NCBI GenBank assembly: GCA_024362935.1
Contig: JANCRA010000028.1
Coordinates: 8,800,476-8,864,475, forward strand
Source of the DNA: Setophaga petechia
Taxonomy: Eukaryota > Chordata > Aves > Passeriformes > Parulidae
DNA length: 64,000 nucleotides
Direction of reading: 5' to 3'
Translations under genes and position numbers: made by a program
In this document: positions 26,001-36,600 of the stretch, one piece after another
Layout of the letters: every line of letters begins with the position of its first letter
Numbering within the stretch: position 1 is the stretch's first letter
Notes under the pieces: model-generated
Databases searched by the model: none
What the model was told of the DNA's origin: nothing
The model's input: only the letters and a program-made list of their open reading frames with translations

Positions 26001-28339
26001 CTGTTTAGTTTTGGTTTTGTTGGGTTTTTTATTACTTTATTTTTTAAATGGGGCACTTTTCAAATTCAGGATCAAGACGTGAGCAAGTGCTCAAGCTTAA
26101 AAATTTATTTTGGCTCATGCCATCTTCGCCTCAAATACTAAAAAAAACGTTCTCAAACTTTTCCCTTCTCCTCAAGGCAAAGTCAAACTTGAACCTTCTC
26201 AGTCATATGAGAAGCAGATAGAAACTGCCCCAAAATAACTGCCTCAGCCATGTATGGTCAACATGAACAGATCTGAGTTAAACAGAGCTTCCTCCCCACC
26301 AGAGCAGTTTCTGGTTTATGTGTAAAGGAGAAAAATTCCACTTCAAGGACCAGAAGTGTGGGTTGCAGAAGCGTGTGGCACAGTTGTTATCTTTGCAGCA
26401 TGATGCACAAGATGAAACCAGGGATCTGTAAAGTCTATGTGAAAAATATTCACTTCACCCACTGAGACTGTGCAAACTCTATTCCAGTCATACTATAAAC
26501 GTTAACTAGTAATACCTCCCTTGCCTTAAAGTATCCTACAACTATGGCCAGCTTTTGGGAAGGGGGTTGAAAATATGCTCTGCTCATATTGGTTTTCCCT
26601 GATAATCTCTTATTTGAGATTCAGGAGCAGAGCAGAAGTTGCACTGAAGGACAATTCCCTCCCAGCACCAAGACAGCCACACAGCCAAGAGCTGAGGGAT
26701 GCAGTGGCAGGCAAACACTAAAAGCAAGAGATAATATATTAATATTTGATTCCCATCTGCAACTGTACTGACAAGTTTATGCAATATTAAACTCAACCCA
26801 CACTACAGGGGTAGCTACTGTCTCAAGATTCATTAAGAGGTGGAATTCAGGCTTACACATTCTAATAACTGTTGCTGAACCAAAACACTACCAAGGAGGA
26901 AGAAACACCACAAAGAACAAAAAGGTCTAAGTTGTCCTGTTTCACTTCACTTTTTGAAGTCACAAGCTTGCTCTCCCATGTAAGCACAACTCAGCTGAAA
27001 AAAAAACCAGAGCAAGCTTGAAGTAATCAAACTCACTAGGTGTTACATAAAAAATATATTTGGTTAGAGTGTGAATTAAATTGTTGTTAACCATTCTGCA
27101 ATGTGAAAGGGCAAAGGGGAGGGCTGTCATGTCAAGGTTTGCACTTCACTCAGGAAGACAATACAGCACCTAGCTGTTTCCTACCACATCTTGAAGCACT
27201 GTATTTAAATGCAGTGGTTACAGCATCTCTGAAGAACATGCCCAGAGCTGTTTGTCTTTAAACTATTTAAAACTGCTGAGGAGGACTTCGGAAAGAAAAA
27301 CAAAAAAGAACGACAACAGAAACAAAGAAGAACAAAAAAAGAATCAATCCTTATTCCAGAAACACCTTTATCTCATCACCTAGCACTTCCTCTTGTACCT
27401 AGGTTTAGCTCCTGTCTGTAGGTCAGACAGCTGAGTCACTTCCCTGCCTGCCCCACAGCAGCTCATGAGCTAAATTTCCAGTGTGACACCCTGTTTCCTA
27501 CTGAAGATGCTCCAGGACTCAGGGAGCAGCAGGCTCCAAAGGATACCTGCTACTACAGAAGCTCACAGACATCAGCTGACTCTCTGCAACCCATTCAGGA
27601 GCTTCAGGGACCTGTGGAAAACTTCATTTTTAGATGGACTGAGTGAAAGGGTTGGTCCTGCACCACTCAGAAGAGTCAGACTACCTCTAACTACCAACCA
27701 GCTCTCCTTTGGAAAGAAAAGCACTTTACACATGCAAGGCACATGCCCTGTCCCTCCCTCTCATCATCCTGTAAAATGAAAAGATGAAAAGCATGACATG
27801 TTTTGTTTCAGGGTTTTTTCTGAAGAATTCTAATGTACACAATTCTCAGATGTCAGCTGTTGAAGCTAAACCAAGCCAGTTGAACAAGTCTTAAAAGTTC
27901 TTGCTGCAATTTTAAATATGATAGTTCTGTACATCAGAACAGAAGGGACATGGTAGCAGCCAATGAGAATAGAACAGCCACAGTTCCCTGGACAGGACTG
28001 GCTTTCCACATTAAAATTCACTTTTTGGATACTTAATTCAGTTACAAGTTGCAGTCCAACTCCTGAGACAACATCTCTGGAATTTACTTCTCCAAGATCT
28101 CCTGTGCTTCTCCATTGGCAGAGCAGTGCAAAGCTCCTGAGCTGTGCTATGAGCTCAGTACAGGGACAGTGTGATCCCTGATAAAACACTTCTTTCAAAA
28201 CAGCTCAGATGAAATACTCTCATGTCTTTGATTACTTCAATACAAGAGGTTTACACTGTGCCCTTAAGCTCCCCAGTAATTTCACCCTGAAACAGCCCCC
28301 ACCAATGCAATAACTTCATTATTTCCACGAAGCCTCAGT

Positions 28340-28438
28340 TTAGGAGTCTCTCGGGAGGAAGAGGAGGAGGAGCAGCGCGCCCAGGAGCAGCACAAGGCGT
28401 TTCAGCGAGTGCCAGGGGCGTTGCACTGACGGGGCCAT
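28340..28438 (-). CDS. Candidate small ORF, 32 codons, one hydrophobic segment
   Basis: The minus strand reads ATG at 28438 (weak context at -3, G at +4) to TAA at 28340. The product is MAPSVQRPWHSLKRL, then VLLLGALLLLLFLP, then RDS. It would be a tiny single-pass or tail-anchored membrane peptide with a basic N-terminal flank. An in-frame TGA just upstream makes the frame self-contained. It lies in a CpG-rich patch unlike the surrounding intron and on the same strand as SSH2. I recognise no family. The leucine run partly comes from a CTC/CTG-rich tract, so chance is a serious alternative. Confidence 0.2.
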   Translation of the reverse strand: MAPSVQRPWHSLKRLVLLLGALLLLLFLPRDS

Positions 28439-28510
28439 GGGGAGTTCAGGTCACAGGCATTTGCCAGGAGCTCCAGGAGCACTGGCATGCACAGCAAGGG
28501 TGCGTCTCAC

Positions 28511-28546
28511 CAGGGAAGCAACAAGCTGTGAAACGGCGTGACTCAT
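28511..28546 (-). other. Candidate alternative first coding exon (12 codons, phase-0 donor)
   Basis: On the minus strand an ATG at 28546 opens MSHAVSQLVASL and runs straight into CTG|GTGAGA, a good donor in phase 0. That is the same phase as the donor of SSH2 exon 1. It sits in the CpG-rich patch at 28.34-28.56 kb. An internal alternative SSH2 promoter with its own N-terminus is possible but unproven. Confidence 0.2.
28539..28545. promoter_or_regulatory. AP-1 site TGACTCA
   Basis: This is a perfect AP-1 heptamer, overlapping the start of the candidate alternative first exon within the CpG-rich intronic patch. Confidence 0.4.
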
Positions 28547-29326
28547 CCCACAGCGACGGAGCAGAGCAGCCTGCAATGAGCAACGCTGATAAGATGCATA
28601 TTCAGAGGAATTCTATTTGGGCAAAAAGCTATTGACACATTCAAACCCCTATATACAGAAGCCTCCCCAAATGCTGACTAAAACACATGAGCACACACAG
28701 TGCAATATTGCAGTATTGTGACAAGACATTCTGCAGATGGTTGGGTTGACAGTAATTTTATATGGCCCAACTCAGAAATGCAAAAATGGTTTTTAGTCCT
28801 CATCATTTTTTACCCCTTTAAACAGAGGAACAGCTTCCAGCCAAAAGGTAAGAAACAGTGTATGCCTTGCTTAAATCACTGACTACTTCCAATAAGTATC
28901 ACCTCTTTCTTCTGCTTCCAAGGTTCCCCTTTAATGCAAAAGGTATGAGCTTGTCACTACCTAACAACCAAATTAAAAGGACCCTCACGCAAATCAATGG
29001 CACAGAGTGGAGATATGTTTAATTCAGACTGACCTAAACAACTGGAACACCTGGAGCAGGCAGCTGAGCAGCCTAAGTGCTCTTGAGTGGCAGGGCCAGC
29101 TCCTATGAAGGCAGCTCTGGTCACAAAGCAGCAGCTCCATTTGTACTTCTGGCTGATGGCACCAGCAAGAGTCAGACGTGAAGACTGCAGAGCCTGCAAA
29201 GAGCCCCCTTGCTTCAGCTGGCCCCGGGAGGATGTGGCTGGCTGTGACTGAAGAATGAAACCCTGAGCTGCAGGCTGTGATCAGGGAGCAGCTTCACTGA
29301 GCTAAGCTGCCCAAAGGCTATTTCCA

Positions 29327-29342
29327 TTTTTTTTTTTTTTTT
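29327..29342. repeat. T16 homopolymer
   Basis: This is a run of 16 T on the plus strand (A16 on the SSH2 sense strand). It could be the tail of an old retroposed insertion, though no element is recognisable next to it. Confidence 0.7.
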
Positions 29343-32300
29343 CATTTCCCAAGACAGAAGAATTGCAGCTTTAGATCTTTCAGGATTTTTTCCAGTAACT
29401 GGAAATCCTCAGGCATTACCCCTGCATAAAGGCAGCTCTCTTACACTAAAATATTTCCAGCAGACTGCTTTGTGGATGGCAGTCTCCGCTCAAAATAGCA
29501 TTTTCCACTTAAATAAACATATCATTGGCTCCCAGAATGACTGTAGATGCTACTGTACCCTGCCCTTTTCAACTTATTTTTATTTCTTAAACAGCAAGAA
29601 TCAATACTGGTCAGATAATGACTCATTACAGCATCATAAGCTATTTGCATTTTCAAATTACAAGCTCCTTTTCAAAACACAAGAATTTATGTGCCAGTGA
29701 AACTCAAGAGGTGAAAACTGAAATCAAGCTATCATTGAGATATGCTACAAAAGGAGTTAGATGTCTTTTTAAAAATGAAGATTTTTTTCATGCACTCTGC
29801 AACTTTTAAGATTGTTTCTCTGTGGTTCTCAGTGAGGGTCCAATTCCACTGCCACCATCCTCAATCTCAGCTGCAAATACAGTTCTCACCTCTAATGGGA
29901 CATTGCATTTCATGCAGATCCTAGAGGAAACCTGCTCAGTGTGCATACAAGAGGCAGCAGAGCAGGTATTTTAGAGGACAGCTCTTCTGTCACAGTTTAA
30001 CCATCAAACTGCTTTAGGAACAGCAGAGTCTCATCACACATGAATGCATTTACACACACAAAAATTATCTGTGCTCCAACAGCCTGGTCTTGTCCAGCTG
30101 GAGAGAAATCATCTTTTAACAACACAGCATCACACCCAGCAAGAGTTGGAGGCCTCCTGGTTCCCTCAAAGGGCTTTCAGTAGAAATTTAAAAGATGGGA
30201 AGTTACAGATCACCTCACTGAAACAGTTTTATCTCCCAAATGGTGACAGCTGGCACCAGAGCAAACAGGTACCTGTGGGGCACTACAAGGTTTGCCTAAA
30301 GCAGGAATCAGCTCATTCTTCTGGGCCACTGCCTCCAAAACCTTCAGTGTTCAGAGCTCTGGCTATGCCTGAAAGACATCAGCTGAAGAAAACCAAGAAA
30401 CAATAAATGATCTTTATTGGTCAGAGCATCTTCAAATATTAGGCATTCCTAACTTTACTAAATATTTCATAAGAAGCTTCTGATGGCCCAGCTACATTTT
30501 ACCTCCTCCAAAAATCAACTTTCCATAACCTTATCCATGCAGCAGCAATCAAGATCTTAATTTATTTATTTTAAAAAAGGAAAATAGAAAAATAATTCTA
30601 CGTGAGATAGACTGGACTTATCAGTGATTAAGTAAACTCACAATTACCACATTGTTTAACAGCAATTACAGGACCAGGGGTAGAGAAATGTTATATTTAG
30701 CTTCCCCATAAAGAAGTGGGGAAAATATTTCCTGTACATTCTACCAGCAAGGAGCTTCCAAGCACAACATGACAGACACTCCCAAACACATTTCCAGGAC
30801 TCTACTTCCTGCTCAAGCTGTTCTCCTGGGATTGAGGAGGGGAAGTCCAATGGTTTAGGTTTTAATTTGCTTTTGCATATTTTTTTTCCCAAACTGTGCA
30901 TTTTAGAACAATATATACCCAGTGTATCCTCTCTTTTTGGGTCAGTCGGTCCTTTCCAATAAAAGCATATTGTCCCCCTCAGGGTAGGGAAGACAAGTGA
31001 ACTGTGAGAGCAGCCAGGGCCAGATTGCCTGCCCAGCTTCTTCACTTCTCAGGAAAGAGATATAATAAACAAAGGAAAATAGCATTTTCCAGAAATTACA
31101 GATGCAATTTTTTGGTAACTGTGCATCAAAAATACTTCAAAACGCCAAGAATCAACAGATTATTTTCAATACAGGTAATTATCAGCCAAGAACTGCATTG
31201 AACAATACATCAGTATTAGCAGCAAGGACCTCATGGCATCTTTGTATTTTACTGTAGCATGGCCCTGTCTGCCACCACTTTTTGCTAACATGGCACATCA
31301 GAAGACAACTGCTCTGCTGTAAGGATTGAAGATTGCAGTCTTATTTCTCAAGAGTGACTGCATAACCAAAGGCCAAAACAAACAGCAAAAGTCTGGACAG
31401 ACAATTAAAGGAATTTTACAAGTCATCAAGCAACCAGAGGGCTGTAAATGTATAATCAACACTTTGCATGAACTGCCCTGAAATGAAGCTCATGAGATGC
31501 TCTGTGGCAATGAGGACAAGATAAAAACCTATAAATAAAAGCTGTCCAATTTCAGAGTGATTCAGATCAGCTATTCCCCTGAATCTGTAAGAGCCAATTA
31601 TAACAGTTTATAGGGCACACTTAATGCAAAAAATCCAGTTTGAGGACACCAATTTCACCCTTTCTCCTTGCCTGAGAAGTTTATCTCTGAAGCAAAAAGA
31701 CATCAAGCAATTTTAAAAGAGAATCCTTTTCTGTCCTCAAAATTCTTAGTGACCTGGAAACAGAATTAGACATAGCCATATGCTTGCACACTCACATGCC
31801 TCTCCTTGCCCACAAGTTGAAGCAGATAAGTTCCAGCAGTTACCAGATAATCTTTGCACAGAAAAAGCAAGGACAGACCCCCACCCTACTGATAAAATTA
31901 TTGAGCAAGATGAGCTTTCATTTAAAGAGGTAACCTGGAGACAGCCAAAGGAAGCTACCATCAGTTTACTACAGATTGGTTGAAACAATTTGACTTAAAA
32001 CTGAAAGAATCAAGTCCTGCTGCAGCTGACAGGGATCCAGGGGAATGGCAAGCATGGCAGGCTTAGGACCAAAACCTTCTTAAGGACTAAAAATGTGTCT
32101 GCCCTGCTCACAAACCCTCAGCAGCTGAGGAAGGAGAATCATCTGAAATGATAAAAGTTTTGATTGAGAAACCAGAAGTTTGTGGCAAGGAGGAGCACAG
32201 CTCTAACAGAAGGAGGGAGAAACAACCCACCCCAGATATCTAAGAGGCTAAAAGGGCAGCCCAGCCCTCAAGTGTGGTTAGGAAGCTGCAACAGGAAATG

Positions 32301-32698
32301 CAGAAGTGTTCAAACAATAGCAGTTAAGATCATGATGAAAATCAAGTTCACTTTACACTGCAAGAGGAGTCTGAGAAAGCAGAAGTAAATTACGAAGCCC
32401 AAAACCAGGCCAGGAATATTCCACACACTTATTTCTGGTACAGAACACACCTCCATATCATGTCATGGGACAAAGAGAATATAGACACATAAACCTAAGG
32501 CTGCATCCTCTGGATTTATCAGGTTCCACAGGGAGTTGTTTTTATATTTAACAACTAAGTAGTATCCAAATATCAGCATGATTTCAATTTAATTTAATTG
32601 GTTGGGAAACAGCCTGGCTGTTGCAGATGGAAAAGCTTTAGAGAATACAACTAATTGTTCATATATATAAAAAATATTTAATAATGAGAGGGTCTGTG

Positions 32699-32754
32699 CA
32701 TCCAAGTGGGAGAAAGAAGGAAGATGCATCCAAATGGGAGAAAGAAGGAAGATG
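32699..32754. repeat. 28-bp tandem duplication
   Basis: Two adjacent 28-bp purine-rich units (CATCCAAGTGGGAGAAAGAA... and CATCCAAATGGGAGAAAGAA...) differ at one base, indicating a recent local duplication. Confidence 0.9.
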
Positions 32755-34002
32755 CCAAGAGAGACCCATCTATTCTCACTAGATGCATTCAATGCTATAA
32801 ATGTATGGGCAAAGGAACAGTGGAAAGGGTAAAGAAGTCAGAGGGGGAAGAAATCTCTGAAGTAATGCAGCACATTAATATTTATAGCAGGTAAGTATAA
32901 GCGAAATTAATCTGTGTTGCTAAGTAAACATACCTTAGGAGAGACATGGGAATGAAAGAGGGGGAAAAAAAGAGGTAAGTGTTCTGACAGCTAAAATGCC
33001 ATTGGGGCAGGCAGGACCTGTCAAGCAGCTGATCTAGTTTCAGAAGAGGTTACCTAACACAACAAGAAATATTTTCAGAGTAGTTGGCTTTTTCATTCCC
33101 CCCCACTGAGGATGGAAGCCACTGGGATTTCAAATATTCTCTTCCTCCAAACATTTGCAAATCAGGCATAACAGCAGTGTGATAATGCATGAGGTTTTTT
33201 AAGGATAAATGCTAACTAAGACGTAAGCGTACAGAAGTGAAAGCAGAGCTATTTTCATTCTCATCCCTAACTACATCAGAAACAGCACATGGGGGGTAGG
33301 AAGCACCTTAAAGGGTTAACATGAAGGGGTTTATAATAGAGAAATACAAACAACAAACAAAGTAACAGCCTGTCCCTAGTTTAAGGAGCGTGGAAAGGCA
33401 GAAGCCTTCAAAGCTGCCTGCCCAACCCAGGGCAGCGATGTGGGAACATCTGTCCTGCTGCACATCTCACTCAGGCATTTGGAATCTGGTTGTTCTGTGT
33501 TTCTCCTGGGCTTGACACAGCCCTATGGAGATTACATGCACCGTTCTAAAAAAGGGGGCATTAAACCACCTGAGGTGCCCGCAAAGACAGAGCCGGGCAC
33601 TGGGGATACCCAGAGGGTGCTGTCAGATGAGATCAGCTGAGCACGGCCGGAACCCCAACCATGTCAGGTCGCTTCCACACACGCTTCCCGCCTCTCCCAC
33701 CGCATACAATGAACACAGAATAAACCGGGCGCATTTATGGAAGCAGCCCCGCGCCGCCGCATCCTTCACAGAGGGGCTGGGCATGACCGGGACCCTGCGA
33801 TACCACGAGGGCCGGCAGGGAGCTGCCCTGCCCCAGCCCGGGCCTGCTGAGGGGCACCGGGACCCCCGCCCGTCCCCTCGGCTGTCAGCAGGCCACAGCC
33901 CGGGGGTGTGCGAGCCCCGTTCCCGGGCACCGCGGGCCCGCATCGCCCCCGGCCCGGGGCCCGGACACCGGCGGCACCGGGGGGTGAGGCGGAGGGGGTG
34001 CG

Positions 34003-34012
34003 GCGCATGCGC
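34003..34012. promoter_or_regulatory. NRF1-type palindrome GCGCATGCGC
   Basis: This is a perfect 10-bp match to the palindromic NRF1 recognition core, within the CpG island just inside SSH2 intron 1. NRF1 sites are common in TATA-less CpG-island promoters. It is a sequence match only. Confidence 0.5.
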
Positions 34013-34079
34013 AGCGCCGCGCGCCGGACCCCAACGGCCGCCGAGCGCCGCGCTGCCCTCAGTGCCCGCCGGGACTCAC

Positions 34080-34142
34080 CGAGGCGCAGGGGCTGGAGGT
34101 GGCGCTGGGGGTAGGCGAGCGCTGCACCGTGACCAGAGCCAT
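34080..34142 (-). CDS. SSH2: SSH2 (slingshot phosphatase 2), first coding exon, 21 codons
   Basis: Slingshot-2 dephosphorylates and so reactivates cofilin/ADF, promoting actin filament turnover in the cytoplasm. Read on the minus strand, the exon begins MALVTVQRSPTPSATSSPCA and ends with a serine codon at 34080. This is the characteristic N-terminus of vertebrate slingshot proteins. It is followed directly by a strong donor (TCG|GTGAGT) at 34079, in phase 0, which fits the family's exon 1. Only this short N-terminal piece lies in the window; the conserved N-terminal region and the catalytic dual-specificity phosphatase domain are encoded beyond the left edge. The start codon context is mediocre (T at -3, G at +4). 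An upstream two-codon ORF with a better context lies 45-53 nt before it. The exon sits in a CpG island. Identification from the N-terminus and from EFCAB5 synteny is strong. Confidence 0.92.
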
Positions 34143-34186
34143 CGAGGCGCGGCGGGGCCCCCCCGTCCGGCCGTCCGGCGGGGGCC

Positions 34187-34195
34187 TCACTCCAT
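34187..34195 (-). promoter_or_regulatory. Two-codon upstream ORF (ATG GAG TGA) in the SSH2 leader
   Basis: On the minus strand a start codon in a strong context (GCCATGG with G at -3) is followed at once by GAG and a TGA stop. It lies 45-53 nt upstream of the SSH2 start codon, whose own context is weaker. If it is inside the mature mRNA, ribosomes would have to reinitiate or scan past it, which would lower or tune SSH2 translation. The GTGAGG that follows the first bases of this uORF also resembles a splice donor, so an alternative leader exon ending here cannot be excluded. Confidence 0.55.
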
Positions 34196-34345
34196 GGCGG
34201 GGACAGGGGAAGGGAGCGGAGCGGAGGTGGCGCGGCGGCGACGGCCGCAGGGGGCGGCAGCGGCAGCACCTCCGCGCGCGCCCGCGGCCTCTCGCCGACT
34301 GAGGCGCGGCGGGGCCGGGCCGGCCGGGCACAATGAGGCGCCAGC

Positions 34346-34355
34346 GCGCACGCGC
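34346..34355. promoter_or_regulatory. NRF1-type site GCGCACGCGC
   Basis: This is a second match to the NRF1 core (GCGCAYGCGC), about 200 bp upstream of the SSH2 start codon and on the side facing EFCAB5. Together with the site at 34003 it brackets SSH2 exon 1. Confidence 0.5.
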
Positions 34356-34378
34356 CGGCTGTCAGCGCGCGCGCGGCG

Positions 34379-34395
34379 CCGCCCCCTGGCGGCCG
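34379..34395 (-). promoter_or_regulatory. CTCF-like motif in the CpG island
   Basis: The minus strand reads CCGCCAGGGGGCGG at its core. By eye this matches 13 of 14 positions of the classical CTCF core (CCASYAGRKGGCRS). It lies about 240 bp upstream of the SSH2 start codon, between SSH2 and EFCAB5, and would be oriented leftwards. Confidence 0.5.
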
Positions 34396-34460
34396 TGCCG
34401 CGTTAACCCCCGCGGCGCCGGCGGCTGCTGAGGGGTCACGGCGCTCCCAGCCCCGGTCCG

Positions 34461-34590
34461 TGAGGGGGCTGCAATGGCCTGGAGGGGCTCGACATCCTCA
34501 CCCCAATCCCTGAGGGAGCTGCGATGGGCAGGGGAGCCCCGGCATCTCCATCTCGTTCCTGAGGGAGCTGGGGTGCCCCGGCATTCTCCC
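34461..34590. repeat. Three degenerate ~50-bp tandem units at the island edge
   Basis: The segment TGAGGGRGCTG recurs at 34461, 34511 and 34560, each time followed by a variable stretch ending near CGRCATYCTC or CGGCATCTCC. The spacing of 50 and 49 bp indicates an old, diverged tandem duplication. Confidence 0.5.
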
Positions 34591-36569
34591 CCCACCTTGC
34601 TGAAGGGGTTTCGGCATCGCACCCCGGGCCCCTCAGCCTCATAGGTGGCTTTTATTAATTTATGTCAGCAGGGCGCCCTCAGTGTGCCTCCTCCACCATT
34701 GATGGTGGTGGTTTGTGGAATCCCATCCCACCGGGAGCCGTGATGGTGGGTATGGCAACCCCTGGTGAAAGTTGGCATTAATGGTCACATAACGGAGCTT
34801 TTCCTTGGATTAGGCAGCAATAGTAACTCCATAGTAAAAGCAGCATATAACACCTCTTCATACATCAATGCACACGCCCAAATAGCGAGTCTAGTGATTA
34901 CATCTTAAGCATTCAAACATTCCCAGATGCAGAGCTGTTGGGTGTTTGGGGGTCTGAAACAGAGGGTCAAGTGCTAATAGACTTCATTTGCTTTGCAGTT
35001 TCAGCCTGGTGCCACCAAATTCATCATAAGGAGGTAATTTGGATCAAGAATCTACAAAATTCATGGGAAGGAGGTGACTGGGATCAAGAATTGTCTCTTG
35101 GGTCATCGAATGACAAGATTACATATGATAACCAGAAACTGTTCTATACGTTAAACAGAACAAACTCTTTGTCAGGAGTGTGTATCAACACACAGATTCC
35201 ATTTATTATCCATTATTCCATTCATGGCTGATGCTGCTTCAATCTGTTCCCCAGGATGACAGCAGTTTTTCCCTGTAAATCTAAGAACTGGAGAAGCCAC
35301 GTGGTCTCTCTTTAGGTTATTCCCCAGTTAAAATAATGATCAGGGAGGCTCCTGTAGCTGGGCTGGGCTGCATGGAGCAGTCAGGCTTGCTAATGGAGCA
35401 TTTTGCCTCCTGGTGGACGGGTGAGGATGGAGGATAAGGGATGGAGGACAGGCTCCCTAAATTAGACTAAAGTGAGTTTAGAGTGCAAGCCAGGGTTGTA
35501 AACATGCAAATATGAGGCTGCTTTCAGGCCCACAGCTCATTTCAGGTATGTCTGCATTGATAGAGAGGATTGATAGAAGACTAAAGTACCCAGAATATTG
35601 TAGCTTTTCCCTCACCTGAGACTGGTGTTTCATTCTGGATTTTGATCAAGTCATGCAGGGATTACTATCAAGAAATTATTATTTAAACCAGGTTCCAAAG
35701 TAGACTTTTGTGTAATTTTCATATACCCTGTAGATCTTCCAGGTATTTGAACAGCAAATACTTTAAAAAAAACATTTACCACAGGTAAACAATGGAGTTG
35801 CTATCTACAGTTCACTAAAAGTCTGACATATCAGTTATTAGCTACAACAACCACAAATTGTGACAGTTCTCCAGCCTCTAGGAAGGTGTAATTTGCATGT
35901 GCAATGTTTTTTTTTGTTTAGCAGCAGAATTTAAATGTGGAGGAGGAAGCTATAAGGCAGATGTATTGGGATTGAAAAGAGCAATTAGAGGGCAGGCTGT
36001 GGTCACAGCATCAGGGTTGGTACAAAAAACAGACTGGAAGCTTGTGGCCTTATTCTTTCCTGTGCTGGCAGCACTGTGGTCAGCACCTGCTGCTTCAGCC
36101 CAGAGTAGCATTTGAAAGAAGTGGAGCTGTACATGAGCTGGTTTTGTACACATTTCCAAAACTGACTATTTGATACACTGCAAACATTTCCCTGGCTAAC
36201 ACAACTTATTATTACTACATGTTAGGGCTTTTATTGCATAATCTTGGCATCAGCTGCAAAAGACAACAGAGTGCTCCCAAAATGTGTCTTACAGAGAAAA
36301 ACAAAACAAAAAAAAAGATAGAAGAGGCAATTCCAGCAAAACATCTGTGATGACATATTCAGCCCATTATTTTGTCAACAGTGCAAGTATTTGGTGGCAT
36401 AATAAAAGGATACACTTTGCTTAGCAAAAACATTAAGGGGTAACAGCCAAGTTAGATAGAGTACAATTAAAGGTTTGCTTAACCCACGGGATTCCACTTC
36501 CAGAAAAATAAAAATAGAGCTGTTTTGATCCATCCTTCTAAGTTCTAGTTGTATATTCTTGTTTGTGGG

Positions 36570-36600
36570 TTAAAAAAAAAAATCACCTTTTTTTTTTTAA
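36570..36600. repeat. Perfect A/T inverted repeat, 13-bp arms
   Basis: TT plus eleven A, loop TCACC, then eleven T plus AA. The arms are exactly complementary. Confidence 0.85.

Larger units (their letters stand above)
1..34079 (-). other. SSH2: SSH2 intron 1 (runs off the left edge)
   Basis: This is a long intron on the minus strand starting with GTGAGT at 34079. I looked for the next SSH2 coding segment (the Glu/Ser-rich stretch and the conserved 'SESF..VKGAALFL' region known from slingshot proteins) in minus-strand translations and did not find it. Most of the interval is AT-rich and has no reading frame I recognise; open frames of 60-130 codons here look like chance. Listed separately are a solo LTR, a CpG-rich block with a minisatellite (8.1-8.5 kb), a CpG-rich patch with a small ORF (28.3-28.6 kb), hairpins, a G-rich tract and short tandem repeats. 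Between these I see nothing I can support. A very small exon could have been missed by eye. Confidence 0.75.
33560..34640. promoter_or_regulatory. CpG island spanning the SSH2 / EFCAB5 head-to-head promoter region
   Basis: Base composition changes abruptly here from AT-rich to very GC-rich with dense CpG, highest at about 33.88-34.40 kb. The island covers SSH2 exon 1 and its leader. No TATA box is evident, as expected for a CpG-island promoter. Motifs seen are two perfect NRF1-type decamers, a GC box (34251-34257), a CTCF-like site and a short alternating GC run (34365-34375). SSH2 leaves to the left and EFCAB5 to the right, so a bidirectional promoter is plausible. The EFCAB5 transcription start itself is not visible. 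Confidence 0.85.

Noticed and set aside
30044..30406. Plus-strand open frame of 120 codons in SSH2 intron 1
   Set aside because: It has no recognisable similarity, no splice context and ordinary intronic composition. One frame of this length is expected by chance in 34 kb.
33525..34406. Plus-strand open frame of 293 codons across the CpG island
   Set aside because: It is very Arg/Pro/Ala/Gly-rich, as expected from translating GC-rich DNA. It runs antisense through SSH2 exon 1 and its leader, and has no recognisable domain. Other frames in the island are also open.
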